Assembly (NCBI RefSeq): GCF_947491715.1 | Contig: NZ_CANLKR010000028.1 | Location: 1 to 64,000, forward strand | Source: an uncultured Shewanella sp. | GTDB taxonomy: Bacteria; Pseudomonadota; Gammaproteobacteria; Enterobacterales; Shewanellaceae | Reading direction: 5' to 3' | Length of the DNA stretch: 64,000 nucleotides | Shown: positions 27,073 through 35,317 of the stretch, piece by piece | How positions within the stretch are numbered: the first letter of the stretch is position 1 | Layout: each line of letters starts with the position of its first letter | Program-made: the position numbers and the translations under genes | Notes under the pieces: model-generated | Told to the model about the DNA's origin: nothing | Databases searched by the model: none | What the model saw: only the letters and a program-made list of their open reading frames with translations

Positions 27073-28326
27073 TTAGGCAAGCTTAGCGGAAGAATAAAAG
27101 GCGAGGTTTGTTGGAGTTTGAAAGGCTTGTGAATGATGGGCTTGAATGTGTTCGATAATTTTGTTTGCAGTCGTTACTTGGTGTTTAAAAAAACTGCCAT
27201 TGAGTTGAGTATGATGGCGCAATACGAAATGTAAACCTTGATATAAGTGTTCAGATACTGGACTTGGTTGTGTCCAAAAGCTGTCAAGCCCTAACTGATG
27301 GGTTAGTCCTTTTAGGTTGTAAAGCGCTCTACCTAAACAGCAGGTCGGCACACTATGGTGTAGTGCTGATAGCCCAACTGTACTATTGATGGTGATAACG
27401 CCCGTTAATAGCGGATAGAGTGGTGGTAAAGGCAATTCATAGGCATAGTGAACACGGGCGTGTAGTTGATATTTTTCGATGAGCGTGTTGATGTGTTGCT
27501 GATAGCTGACAAACCCTCTGTCCATGGGATGGTGTTTAAAGATGAGTTGACTATTATGTGGAGCATGTTGGCTAAATGAGCGCATGACACGGTTGATCAT
27601 ATCGGTGACGCTGCAGAGATTGGAATGCTGCCTAATTTGAAAATCTTCACTCACCTGTAAAGGGACAAAAAACAATTTGGCCGATGTTTGACGTAAACCT
27701 TGCATTAATTGTTTATCAGGACCTTTACGTAAGAGTTTTATCGCGCCACCTTTGACCCAACTGAAGGCTTCTTGGTACACATTCCAGGGGCGATGATTGT
27801 GGTAGTGGCTAAATTGCTTGGCTTTAAGAGTACGTAGAATATGATAACGTGAAGCAAAATAGGCTCGTTTTGAGAAAGTTTTCCCTATGGTGATATTATT
27901 TTCCTCACAGCTATCAGCAAGGGGAGTAGTTTGTTCGCTGAGCTGTTGAATCGTCGGTAAAAGAGGGCTGAATGCATTGACACCTTGTTGCTCTAAAGTA
28001 ATAAAGTCGGGCCTGATGTATCCTTCTTCTAATACCCAAAAGGTGAGGTTAAGTTGCTGGCAGATGCGAGCCGCTTGCTTGTGGTAAAAGCGACAATCTC
28101 CAAAACAAATAACGGCGTCAATGGACCATAAAGTCAAGTGATGTGTAAGGTAGGTAGACCATTGGTGTGTATGCCCGGCAAAGGCTTGATTATGGCCATC
28201 AATGGGCCAAGATTGATCGCCGCCATTAAAATCAATCTTATACACTTGATGTTGTTGCTGGATCAGTTGATTTCCCAAGGTCTGGAAAAATGACCCCAAA
28301 GGGCCTTGTAACAACAAAATTTTCAT
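27073..28326 (-). CDS. kpsS: capsule polysaccharide Kdo transferase KpsS
   Basis: KpsS adds the first beta-Kdo to lyso-phosphatidylglycerol at the cytoplasmic face, and KpsC extends it to the poly-Kdo linker of group 2 capsules. The 417 residues start with MKILLLQGPLGSFFQTLGNQL and contain VICFGDCRFYHKQAARI, FWVLEEGYIRPDFITLE, FVPLQVSEDFQIRQHS, IFKHHPMDRG and the ITINSTVGLSALHHSVPTCCLG block of the KpsC/KpsS family. TAGGA precedes the ATG. It lies 55 bases after kpsC. It is the only kpsS copy in the window, so both export systems presumably share it. Confidence 0.94.
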   Translation of the reverse strand: MKILLLQGPLGSFFQTLGNQLIQQQHQVYKIDFNGGDQSWPIDGHNQAFAGHTHQWSTYLTHHLTLWSIDAVICFGDCRFYHKQAARICQQLNLTFWVLEEGYIRPDFITLEQQGVNAFSPLLPTIQQLSEQTTPLADSCEENNITIGKTFSKRAYFASRYHILRTLKAKQFSHYHNHRPWNVYQEAFSWVKGGAIKLLRKGPDKQLMQGLRQTSAKLFFVPLQVSEDFQIRQHSNLCSVTDMINRVMRSFSQHAPHNSQLIFKHHPMDRGFVSYQQHINTLIEKYQLHARVHYAYELPLPPLYPLLTGVITINSTVGLSALHHSVPTCCLGRALYNLKGLTHQLGLDSFWTQPSPVSEHLYQGLHFVLRHHTQLNGSFFKHQVTTANKIIEHIQAHHSQAFQTPTNLAFYSSAKLA

Positions 28327-28381
28327 AACATCCTATGTTCGAGTAATGAGGGCTTTACGCTCTAGGTAATATCATTGATAT

Positions 28382-30442
28382 TTAATAAGCTTTTAGTGTT
28401 TCAGCTAGATAAATCAGTTTAAGCCGCCAACGTTGCCAATAAGATTGCTGGCTTTTTATATTCACTTTGTTGTTAGCCATTTTGGCTATCAATTGCTCGG
28501 GGGTGATCCGCAGCCGTGTTTCCCAGTCAATATAGGTTGGGTATAAAGCGACACAAATATACACTAAGATGGGTAAGCTAAGTGTGCGCTGTCTATCATT
28601 TGCAGGGTATTTATCTTCAGTGAGTCCCCAGCCAGAATAAAAAGGTTGACCCCAAGTCACCACGGTGACGTTTCTGAGTAAGGCTTCAAAACCACTTAAT
28701 GACGTCATAGTGTGTAACGCATCAATATGAGGATAAAGCTGCGTTAACGCGATGTCGGTAATGTATGCATCGACGCAAGTTTCTAAGCAGGAGTGAGATA
28801 ATTGTCCTTCTCGATTGCCTGCAACCACATCAGGATGAGGCTTGTATATGATAAATGCATCGGGGTTATCCTTTCGAACAACCCATAATAAGGCTTCATT
28901 ACTGGTGATCTGCAGGCTCCCTGTGACAATAGATGCATCGCCATCCACTTGCCCTACAACGAGTAAACGAACTTGCTGGGTACGCGCTGGTATATTGTGA
29001 TCTTTTATTGCTAATGTTTTTTGTCCAATGAGGTTATATTTATTAATATCATTATCAACCAGTAATTGAATTAACTTTTGTCCTCTGTGATACATGTCGT
29101 CATTAATGTCAATATGATTGAGTTTTTCTCTTAAGCTGTTATTGACTTGCGCGTTAAAATACATGCCTAAGGGATCGATGATGAGTGACGACGGTCTGGC
29201 TAAATTTGAGCCCAATCCACTGGAGCGAATAAAGCCATCTTCAATGCGAATGGCTTGAGTGAGTTCAGGGTATTTGTTGCCCCAAACCACAATTTTGTCA
29301 TGTGTGTTTAATCGCTTTGGGACTTTACGAATGAATTTTATGCGTTTGGCCAGTTTTTGACAAAATTCCAGAATAAAAGCTCGCTTCCAAAATGAAAACC
29401 CTAATAAATAGAGGGTGTCGTAGCGCATTTCTGTCTTATTTTGTTGGGCGATTAAGTTGATGGCATTTTCGGGGGTTGAAGGGGTAAGGGTAATAGGATC
29501 AAAGTACAAAGGGTATTGAATTAAGCTGGCGGCGATTAATTGATTGAGTGAAACAGAGCGTCTTCTGTCACACTGTTTATCATCTTCAGTGAGTCCCCAA
29601 CCAGCATAAAAGGGCATACCAAAACAGTGGACACTTTTGCCCAATAATAAGGCCTCAAATCCCATTTGCGACGAGACGGTAAATACCGCTTGAGCATGGC
29701 GAATAAGGGCGTGAGGATGGCATGGATGACTTTCTAAAATGACGTGATTTTTTAAATGTGCAGGCAATGATTGTGCTACGGTTTTAGCTAAAATCCCTGA
29801 TTTTCGGCCTAAACGCGTATCTGGATGTGTCCGTATGACCAGTTTACTATTGGGGTAACGCTGGTGGGCTTTTTCAAGCATACGATGGAAATCAGCTGGA
29901 CACGCCAACGCCCCTTCAATAGATTGATCGCCACTGACTTGATCAACAATCAACACCATGTCTTGATTTTGTAATGCCTTGATTAACGATGAAGGCAATG
30001 TATGTTGAGCATTGAATTCGGGATAACAATTATATTTAGTGATCCCAAGTTCAACGAGGCTTGTCGCTAGCTTTTTAGCGCGAACTAACGTCGCTTCATT
30101 ACAAGGGGTATTGATCAATTGCTCAAGGGTGGAAGGTTGACGGGCATCATAATAAATACCGATTTTATCGGCTATCATAGACACGGCTTGCCCTTGAGTA
30201 TTGGGGTGGCCCGCATAGCCAATAAAGCCATCTTCCAGATGGATAAAAGGGCAAGAGAGCGTGTTTGCAAGGGCTTTGAGTTTTAACGCGTTGGGTTTGA
30301 CACCCCAGCCGACGAGGGCGTCAGATCCAGGTAACAATTGATGATGATTATGTTTAGAAAGTCGTTGGATATCTTGGTTTAGACAGGCTTTAATATTGGC
30401 CTTTCTCGCTAAAATACCTGCGGATGTTGTATATAAAGTCAT
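28382..30442 (-). CDS. kpsC: capsule polysaccharide Kdo transferase KpsC
   Basis: Two-domain polymerising beta-Kdo transferase that builds the poly-Kdo linker. The 686 residues (E. coli KpsC 675) show the internal duplication: each half has an RxEDGFI-type motif (FIHLEDGFIGYAGHP near 70; AIRIEDGFIRSSGLG near 400), a DQ.DGD-type strand (IVDQVSGDQSIEGAL; VVGQVDGDASIVTGS), a RTHPD / YKPHPDV motif, and TVSSQMGFEALLLGK / TMTSLSGFEALLRNV followed by FYAGWGLTED / FYSGWGLTED. Single copy in the window. It is divergent from the HIT gene and downstream of an inverted-repeat element. Confidence 0.95.
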   Translation of the reverse strand: MTLYTTSAGILARKANIKACLNQDIQRLSKHNHHQLLPGSDALVGWGVKPNALKLKALANTLSCPFIHLEDGFIGYAGHPNTQGQAVSMIADKIGIYYDARQPSTLEQLINTPCNEATLVRAKKLATSLVELGITKYNCYPEFNAQHTLPSSLIKALQNQDMVLIVDQVSGDQSIEGALACPADFHRMLEKAHQRYPNSKLVIRTHPDTRLGRKSGILAKTVAQSLPAHLKNHVILESHPCHPHALIRHAQAVFTVSSQMGFEALLLGKSVHCFGMPFYAGWGLTEDDKQCDRRRSVSLNQLIAASLIQYPLYFDPITLTPSTPENAINLIAQQNKTEMRYDTLYLLGFSFWKRAFILEFCQKLAKRIKFIRKVPKRLNTHDKIVVWGNKYPELTQAIRIEDGFIRSSGLGSNLARPSSLIIDPLGMYFNAQVNNSLREKLNHIDINDDMYHRGQKLIQLLVDNDINKYNLIGQKTLAIKDHNIPARTQQVRLLVVGQVDGDASIVTGSLQITSNEALLWVVRKDNPDAFIIYKPHPDVVAGNREGQLSHSCLETCVDAYITDIALTQLYPHIDALHTMTSLSGFEALLRNVTVVTWGQPFYSGWGLTEDKYPANDRQRTLSLPILVYICVALYPTYIDWETRLRITPEQLIAKMANNKVNIKSQQSYWQRWRLKLIYLAETLKAY

Positions 30443-30592
30443 AAAATCGGCTACTAAAAGTGGTGTTGTCGCGTCTTTAACTGATATTAAAGGTACTGAG
30501 TTGATGAAGGGCGACTTGATTAAAGTGTGTGCAACTTTGTGTGTCGAACATGCAATAATTCTGTAACTGTGTCAACCAGATAAAAATATCAT

Positions 30593-30866
30593 GGGTATAT
30601 ACCCAAATCACTTGAAAGTGCATGTTTTCAGAGCCCGTAAAAGGGCTTAATTCAAGGCGCATTAGTGAAAGAATGCTTATTGCCTTGTGAGATCATGCAA
30701 CGCAGAAGTTAGCGTTTTTACGGACTCCCAACGGGCTGGTTTAAAACACTTTTATACTGCGTTATTGAGTATCAACTTAGAATGACTAAGCCAGAAACTC
30801 AATACCTTGCCTAAAAATGTTTTAATTCCAGCTGAATCCTGCATCTTCAAGTGGTTTGGGTATAAC
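30593..30866. mobile_element. MITE-like element with imperfect terminal inverted repeats
   Basis: The left end, TATACCCAAATCACTTGAAA, and the right end, which on the other strand reads TATACCCAAACCACTTGAAG, are near-identical inverted copies about 270 bases apart. The interior has no ORF but has its own short inverted repeats (GCCCGTAAAAGGGC). The size, non-coding interior and intergenic position between kpsC and the HIT gene fit a miniature inverted-repeat element. Shorter relatives of the end sequence occur near 31334, 51809 and 63664. Confidence 0.7.
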
Positions 30867-30932
30867 TGTTATTGAGTTATTTTTTTCTTTAGAGTAGGTT
30901 ACAGCTTTAAAGAATTTATTAGTGTGATGGTT

Positions 30933-31361
30933 ATGGCCTTTGAATTAGATAAGCAGCTTGAAAAAGAAACCGTGAAAATTATTAGTTTGCCTTTGTGTGA
31001 TGTTTTGCTCAGTAAAGAAGACATAGGTCCTTGGCTTATTTTGGTTCCACGGGTTGAAAATAAAACAGAAATTTTTCAATTAACGCTAGAAGATCAAAGG
31101 CAGTTATTGCAAGAGTCATCTTTGATCAGTGAAATGCTAAAAATTGAATTTAATGCCGATAAAATGAATGTGGCCGCAATAGGCAATGTCGTGCCGCAGT
31201 TGCATGTGCATCATGTGGCGCGTTTTTACAATGATGCGATTTGGCCTAAACCTATCTGGGGAAATACTTCAGGGCAGCAAATGAGTGAGAATAAGCTCAA
31301 TCGCGTGATTGAACAGATAAGCACTTATTTGAATGCATCTTCAAGTATCACGGGGTTATAG
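30933..31361 (+). CDS. HIT-family nucleotide-binding protein
   Basis: A ~142-residue cytoplasmic histidine-triad protein, a family that hydrolyses or transfers nucleoside phosphate conjugates. The motif reads QLHVHHVARF: the central catalytic His and the third His are present, while the first triad His is Gln. PWLILVPRVENKTEIFQL is the typical HIT N-terminal strand pair. The start at ATG 30933 (MAFELDKQL) is chosen over GTG 30924 by resemblance to the family. It is on the plus strand inside a minus-strand capsule locus, convergent with kpsU copy 2, so it is probably a chromosomal gene trapped between capsule modules. The last codons overlap a short sequence (GCATCTTCAAGTATCACGG) that recurs elsewhere in the window. 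Confidence 0.87.
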   Translation: MAFELDKQLEKETVKIISLPLCDVLLSKEDIGPWLILVPRVENKTEIFQLTLEDQRQLLQESSLISEMLKIEFNADKMNVAAIGNVVPQLHVHHVARFYNDAIWPKPIWGNTSGQQMSENKLNRVIEQISTYLNASSSITGL

Positions 31362-31373
31362 GGTTTAAATCTG

Positions 31374-31409
31374 AAAAAATACCCGTGCAATGTGGATCTG
31401 CACGGGTAT
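31374..31409 (-). terminator. rho-independent terminator of kpsU copy 2
   Basis: A perfect 11-bp stem (ATACCCGTGCA 31379-31389, TGCACGGGTAT 31399-31409) is followed on the minus strand by a run of T. It is located between the convergent HIT and kpsU genes, so it may act for both strands, more strongly for the minus strand. Confidence 0.85.
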
Positions 31410-31442
31410 ATATAAAAAACATCATAAAGTGACTGCGGTCAT

Positions 31443-32270
31443 TTAAAAATAATGACTATTTGCCGAATTTTGTTTTTGTAGCTGTGTTTGTTCAGCAGAG
31501 CCTTGGGCAATGATGTGACGCACTTTTTCTAAATCATCAAAGGTATCGACGCCATGTCTTGGCGCTTTATCAATGAGGGCCACTTGAATGTGAACATCAT
31601 TAAAAATGGCTCTGAGTTGCTCTAACTTTTCGAGCTCTTCCAGAACCGAGCTAGGCCAAGCTTGATATTGGTACAAAGCCGATACACGATAGGCATACAT
31701 GCCAATGTGGCGTTGCCACGGGTTACGAGGGGTATCAAAATGGGCCTGTTCAAAACCATCTCTGGCAAAAGGGATGGCTGAACGTGAAAAGTAAATGGCT
31801 TTACCATTTCTGTCACAAACAACTTTCACACAATTGGGGTTGAGTAAGTCAGCTTGCTCTTTAATTTGACAGCCTAAGGTTGAAATACCTGCATGTGGAT
31901 TATCCGCTAAAGTTTTTGCCGTTAATTCAATTAAATCTGGCGCGAGCAGTGGCTCATCACCTTGCAAATTAACCACTATGGTGTCTTCATCCCAATTGGA
32001 ACGTCTTGCGACCTCAGCAAGCCGTGAAGTGCCAGACTCATGCTCGCTAGATGTCATGACCACATTGGCACCAAAGTCCGTTGCAATTTGGGCTGTTTCA
32101 GCATGATCCGTGGCGATAACAATGTTTTTATTACCAATTAAGGTTTCTAGCGCCCGTTGGTAGGTATGCCAGATCATGGGTCGCCCAGCGATGTTCATCA
32201 AAGGTTTACCCGGTAATCGCGTCGACGCGAACCGAGCCGGAATGACAATTTTGTACTGCATCTTGTTCAT
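31443..32270 (-). CDS. kpsU: 3-deoxy-manno-octulosonate cytidylyltransferase, copy 2
   Basis: Second CMP-Kdo synthetase of the locus, 275 residues. Signatures: RLPGKPL (18-24), ESGTSRLAEVA, NLQGDEPLL (101-109), YFSR, HIGMYAYR, LEELEKLEQLRAIF, HGVDTFDDLEKVR. It has a C-terminal tail of about 15 Gln/Ser/Asn-rich residues not seen in copy 1. The start could be three codons later (MQYKIVIP), matching copy 1. It is 9 bases after the glycosyltransferase gene at 32280-33365 and ends before a strong terminator. It could equally be the cell's main kdsB, since this copy looks closer to housekeeping KdsB. Confidence 0.94.
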   Translation of the reverse strand: MNKMQYKIVIPARFASTRLPGKPLMNIAGRPMIWHTYQRALETLIGNKNIVIATDHAETAQIATDFGANVVMTSSEHESGTSRLAEVARRSNWDEDTIVVNLQGDEPLLAPDLIELTAKTLADNPHAGISTLGCQIKEQADLLNPNCVKVVCDRNGKAIYFSRSAIPFARDGFEQAHFDTPRNPWQRHIGMYAYRVSALYQYQAWPSSVLEELEKLEQLRAIFNDVHIQVALIDKAPRHGVDTFDDLEKVRHIIAQGSAEQTQLQKQNSANSHYF

Positions 32271-32279
32271 CTACTTTTA

Positions 32280-33365
32280 TTATTGTTTTTGTATTTTGCT
32301 AAAGAAATCTCTAGTGAATAACTTAGGATTAATATAAAGCTTACGTATTTTCCGCCACAAGGGCCGCTTAATAACAGCATGCTGTTGCCAGCAAAATAAT
32401 CCATTATATTTAGGGTAAGCCCAGTGATACTCTTGTTGTTTTTCTATCAACCAATCAAGGTATTGGTGCTCAATTCTAAAATCCTTGTTAACAAAACCTG
32501 CATGTATATTATTCAACGGTTCGGGCTGATTAATGAGCAAGTCTTGAATTTTTTTTATTAAGTATACGTCATTATACTTTCGTCTACGATAATAATGTTG
32601 AGTGAGTGGCCTTGGATGCCAAAGATGTACGAAAAAATGCTGTTTAAATAGGTGTTCTAGCGCATACAAACTTAGATACCGTCGAAATCCTTTATAATCC
32701 CCTGGATGTAGTGCTTTTATATTTTTTTTAAAATCAGTTGGCAAAGGTGCGCATGGAAAATGCCATGCCAATTGGCAAATGAAATAAAGATCTTCCCCTC
32801 CATGACCAACAAAGGATTCATCAAATCCGCCTAATCGATTAAACCACGTTTTATTAACGAGTAAGCAGCTCGATGCCAGTGCGATACCTTCAATGATTGA
32901 ATTTTCACCTTGCATATAACTCAATAAATAATCGCTAGGGCTCAGATTGTTAGTGTTCTGATTGAGGCTGGCATTTTGCGTTAAATAAAAGCAAGGGAAC
33001 ATGTCAAAGGCTTTACTGCTTATTTTTTTAAGGTTATTTGCTTTAGCAGTGAGGCTTTGTAAAAAAGTGAAGTCTGCGGTTAAGTCCACATCCATAAAAA
33101 ACAAGTATTCACCTTTTGAACGTCTCACCGCTTGGTTTCTGGCATAAGCGGGTGAAAAAACACCATGTGCTTGTCGATTCAAAGGTTCATGAGTGTAGGT
33201 AACATCAGGGCGGCCCTCTAAATCTGTTTGTTTATTAACGCTCATGTCATAAACAACCACCTCACAATCAGGTAGCAACAATAAGGTATGTACCAGCGAC
33301 AAGAGCCGCTGGTGTTGTTTATCAAACGAACGCATCGCATAAGGAATAATAAAAGAGAGTTGCAT
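32280..33365 (-). CDS. capsule glycosyltransferase, GT2-like with Glyco_transf_7C end, copy 2
   Basis: A 361-residue paralogue of the protein at 2134-3222. The order of blocks is the same: LSFIIPYAMRSFDKQHQRLL at the start, SPAYARNQAVRRSKGEYLFFMDVDL with the metal-binding DVD, FDMFPCFYLTQN, then GFDESFVGHGGEDLYFI and a basic C-terminal part (HLWHPRPLTQHYYRRRK). No signal peptide. The two copies agree along their whole length, including the C-terminal FxWQQ..VIKR.xWRK segment. It precedes kpsU copy 2 by 9 bases. Upstream lies the kpsM'-'galU remnant rather than an intact partner gene. Confidence 0.86.
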   Translation of the reverse strand: MQLSFIIPYAMRSFDKQHQRLLSLVHTLLLLPDCEVVVYDMSVNKQTDLEGRPDVTYTHEPLNRQAHGVFSPAYARNQAVRRSKGEYLFFMDVDLTADFTFLQSLTAKANNLKKISSKAFDMFPCFYLTQNASLNQNTNNLSPSDYLLSYMQGENSIIEGIALASSCLLVNKTWFNRLGGFDESFVGHGGEDLYFICQLAWHFPCAPLPTDFKKNIKALHPGDYKGFRRYLSLYALEHLFKQHFFVHLWHPRPLTQHYYRRRKYNDVYLIKKIQDLLINQPEPLNNIHAGFVNKDFRIEHQYLDWLIEKQQEYHWAYPKYNGLFCWQQHAVIKRPLWRKIRKLYINPKLFTRDFFSKIQKQ

Positions 33366-33448
33366 AGTAGTTGGAGAATTAGAAATGACTTAATCTGGTA
33401 AGAATTTAATCCATTTTCCTAATTATTGTAATATTAGAAAGTTAATAG

Positions 33449-33712
33449 TTATGCTACTAAATTTACTGATTTATTAGCGTAATTATTGATAAATTGATTT
33501 AGAGCATTTTTTGTATCAGAATGCATTAAGCCATACTCTAAATTGGCTAACATATAACCTTCTTTGCTGCCACAGTCATGACTTTTTCCAATGATATTAT
33601 AAGCGGATACTTTTTTATGCTGCATCAGAGTGGCGATGACATAGGTCAATTGAGTCAGTAATTTATCAAACAGCTTAAAAGGCAACATAATTGAAATAAT
33701 ATATAATGACCT
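33449..33712 (-). pseudogene. fused remnant: internal kpsM piece joined to the 3' end of galU
   Basis: The 79-codon frame begins MLPFKLFDKLLTQLT, which matches the internal KpsM segment ILPFKLFGKLLTQLS of both intact copies; in-frame codons just upstream of the ATG (SLYIIS) continue the resemblance. It then turns into the C-terminal end of GalU (UTP-glucose-1-phosphate uridylyltransferase): VIATLMQHKKVSAY, GKSHDCGSKEGYMLANLEYG. The switch occurs at a short stretch shared by both genes (QL/T). Neither part can work alone. It records a deletion or recombination that removed the rest of kpsM and of galU. No intact galU is in the window. The start of the homology was judged by eye. Confidence 0.75.
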
Positions 33713-33757
33713 TATTTAAATTTTAAAAATGAGGCTAATATTTATCGTTATCATTTT

Positions 33758-35317
33758 TTACTTTATGAAGTTTTTTATTAAATCATTAATATTTATAGTG
33801 TGAACAGTATCACTTGATATATATATTCCATCATTATATGTTGGATGGTTGACATTGTTACTTTCTGATAGTGATGAAGTGATAAATTCTTTTTGCTTTA
33901 CTTTATCTTCTAATACAAACTGATTGTTTGCAGCAATTATATTATCGCTAGGGAAATATATACCTTTTGTTTTTTCTTTGTCGAAGTGATACCGTCCGAT
34001 ACTTTGACTTCCATGTCCAAAAAAAATGTAAAGATTTTTCTTGTTGACTGTTATCATAAATTTATTTCTAATTGTTTTTTTTGTTTTAATTGAATCTTCT
34101 AGGTGGAAATTTGTTTCTGTCATTAATATGTTATTATAGTTGTGGTTAATATAATCAGATACAAAAAAACTTCTTTCAGTTATTTCAATTATTCTTACGT
34201 GTAAAATTCCTTTTTTTAATAAATGTGGGTTGTATCCAATACCAATTAAACCATTATTAATTTCTAAAACATATAACATACCACTTCCATAAGGCTTTAG
34301 ATTCTTTGCATTATAATCAAAGTCTTTAAATTTAAGGCAATTATGACCTGCAAGGCTTCTTGCGTATTTGTTAAAATTATCGTTGTAATTGAACCCATAA
34401 TTACCTGAATCAACAAAAACTCTATTATCATTATAAGATAGTTCAAAATTTAGTTCATCGGAATGTTTGTGAGTGTGAGAATGGTGCCAACAAGTAAAAA
34501 AAAGATCCCATTTAGAAGAGCGATAAATAATAATTCCAGCTTCTTTATCAAAAAAAAGCTGGTTCTTTTTTACGAAATGATAACCCTTAGTTCGATATGT
34601 ATCTCCTAGTTGAGGTAGAGTTGTATCTGGATAAACATAAAGTTTAGAGATAAATTTCATTTTATCTCTAATACTAGAGAGTGATGGATTATTATTGTTA
34701 GTAAGAAAGGTGTTAATTAATCTTAATATTGTAAAATGATAAGCTGAAGAATGCTCTAAATGTACCCCCATTTTACTGACGCTATGAGAAATACTTTCTG
34801 TGAACCTTTTATTAGCAATTTTTATGTATTTATCAGGAATAATATTAAAAAAACTTCCGTATTCATTAAAAAACTTTACAATAGCTATGTCTTGATATTG
34901 GCCATGATTATGTTTACCAACATAATTTTCTTCAGTTATTAACCATTCCAGATGATTAATTATATCTTGAAGTAATTCCTTTTTTTGTTTCTTCAAATAA
35001 AGAAATGATAAAACAAATAGTCTTGCTGTTACACTTATTTCATTCCAACAATAAGACTCAGGATCTTTTGAACGTATTTTAGGTGTAGAATAGCGTTTCC
35101 TCCAAGATATGTAAACTTTATAAGCTTGATCTATATCATTTGATTCAAAGTCTTTAGAAAGATAAATCAGGGATGTCAACCAGAGATCGTTAACGTTAAC
35201 TTTACTTAAATCTTCCCACATTTTATCTGAAAAAAGTATAGTTTGTCCTTCTATCGTATAAAAACCTTTTTCTAAAGGTTGTACATAAGAATAATTATGA
35301 ATATTACTATATTTCAT
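33758..35317 (-). CDS. heparinase II/III-like enzyme, cytoplasmic
   Basis: A 519-residue stand-alone member of the heparinase II/III-like group, without signal peptide or extra N-terminal domain. The toroid has HNHGQYQDIA (about 135) and GVHLEHSSAYHFTI (about 187). The beta-sandwich has WHHSHTHKHSDELNFELS and VFVDSGNYGFNY (about 275-300) and ARSLAGHNCL. So the Asn-His, Tyr and His residues used by related lyases and dermatan-sulfate epimerase are all present. AGAGG precedes the ATG, which overlaps the end of the 685-residue glycosyltransferase gene by 11 bases, so translation is coupled. Lyase or uronyl epimerase: the sequence cannot decide. Confidence 0.83.
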   Translation of the reverse strand: MKYSNIHNYSYVQPLEKGFYTIEGQTILFSDKMWEDLSKVNVNDLWLTSLIYLSKDFESNDIDQAYKVYISWRKRYSTPKIRSKDPESYCWNEISVTARLFVLSFLYLKKQKKELLQDIINHLEWLITEENYVGKHNHGQYQDIAIVKFFNEYGSFFNIIPDKYIKIANKRFTESISHSVSKMGVHLEHSSAYHFTILRLINTFLTNNNNPSLSSIRDKMKFISKLYVYPDTTLPQLGDTYRTKGYHFVKKNQLFFDKEAGIIIYRSSKWDLFFTCWHHSHTHKHSDELNFELSYNDNRVFVDSGNYGFNYNDNFNKYARSLAGHNCLKFKDFDYNAKNLKPYGSGMLYVLEINNGLIGIGYNPHLLKKGILHVRIIEITERSFFVSDYINHNYNNILMTETNFHLEDSIKTKKTIRNKFMITVNKKNLYIFFGHGSQSIGRYHFDKEKTKGIYFPSDNIIAANNQFVLEDKVKQKEFITSSLSESNNVNHPTYNDGIYISSDTVHTININDLIKNFIK

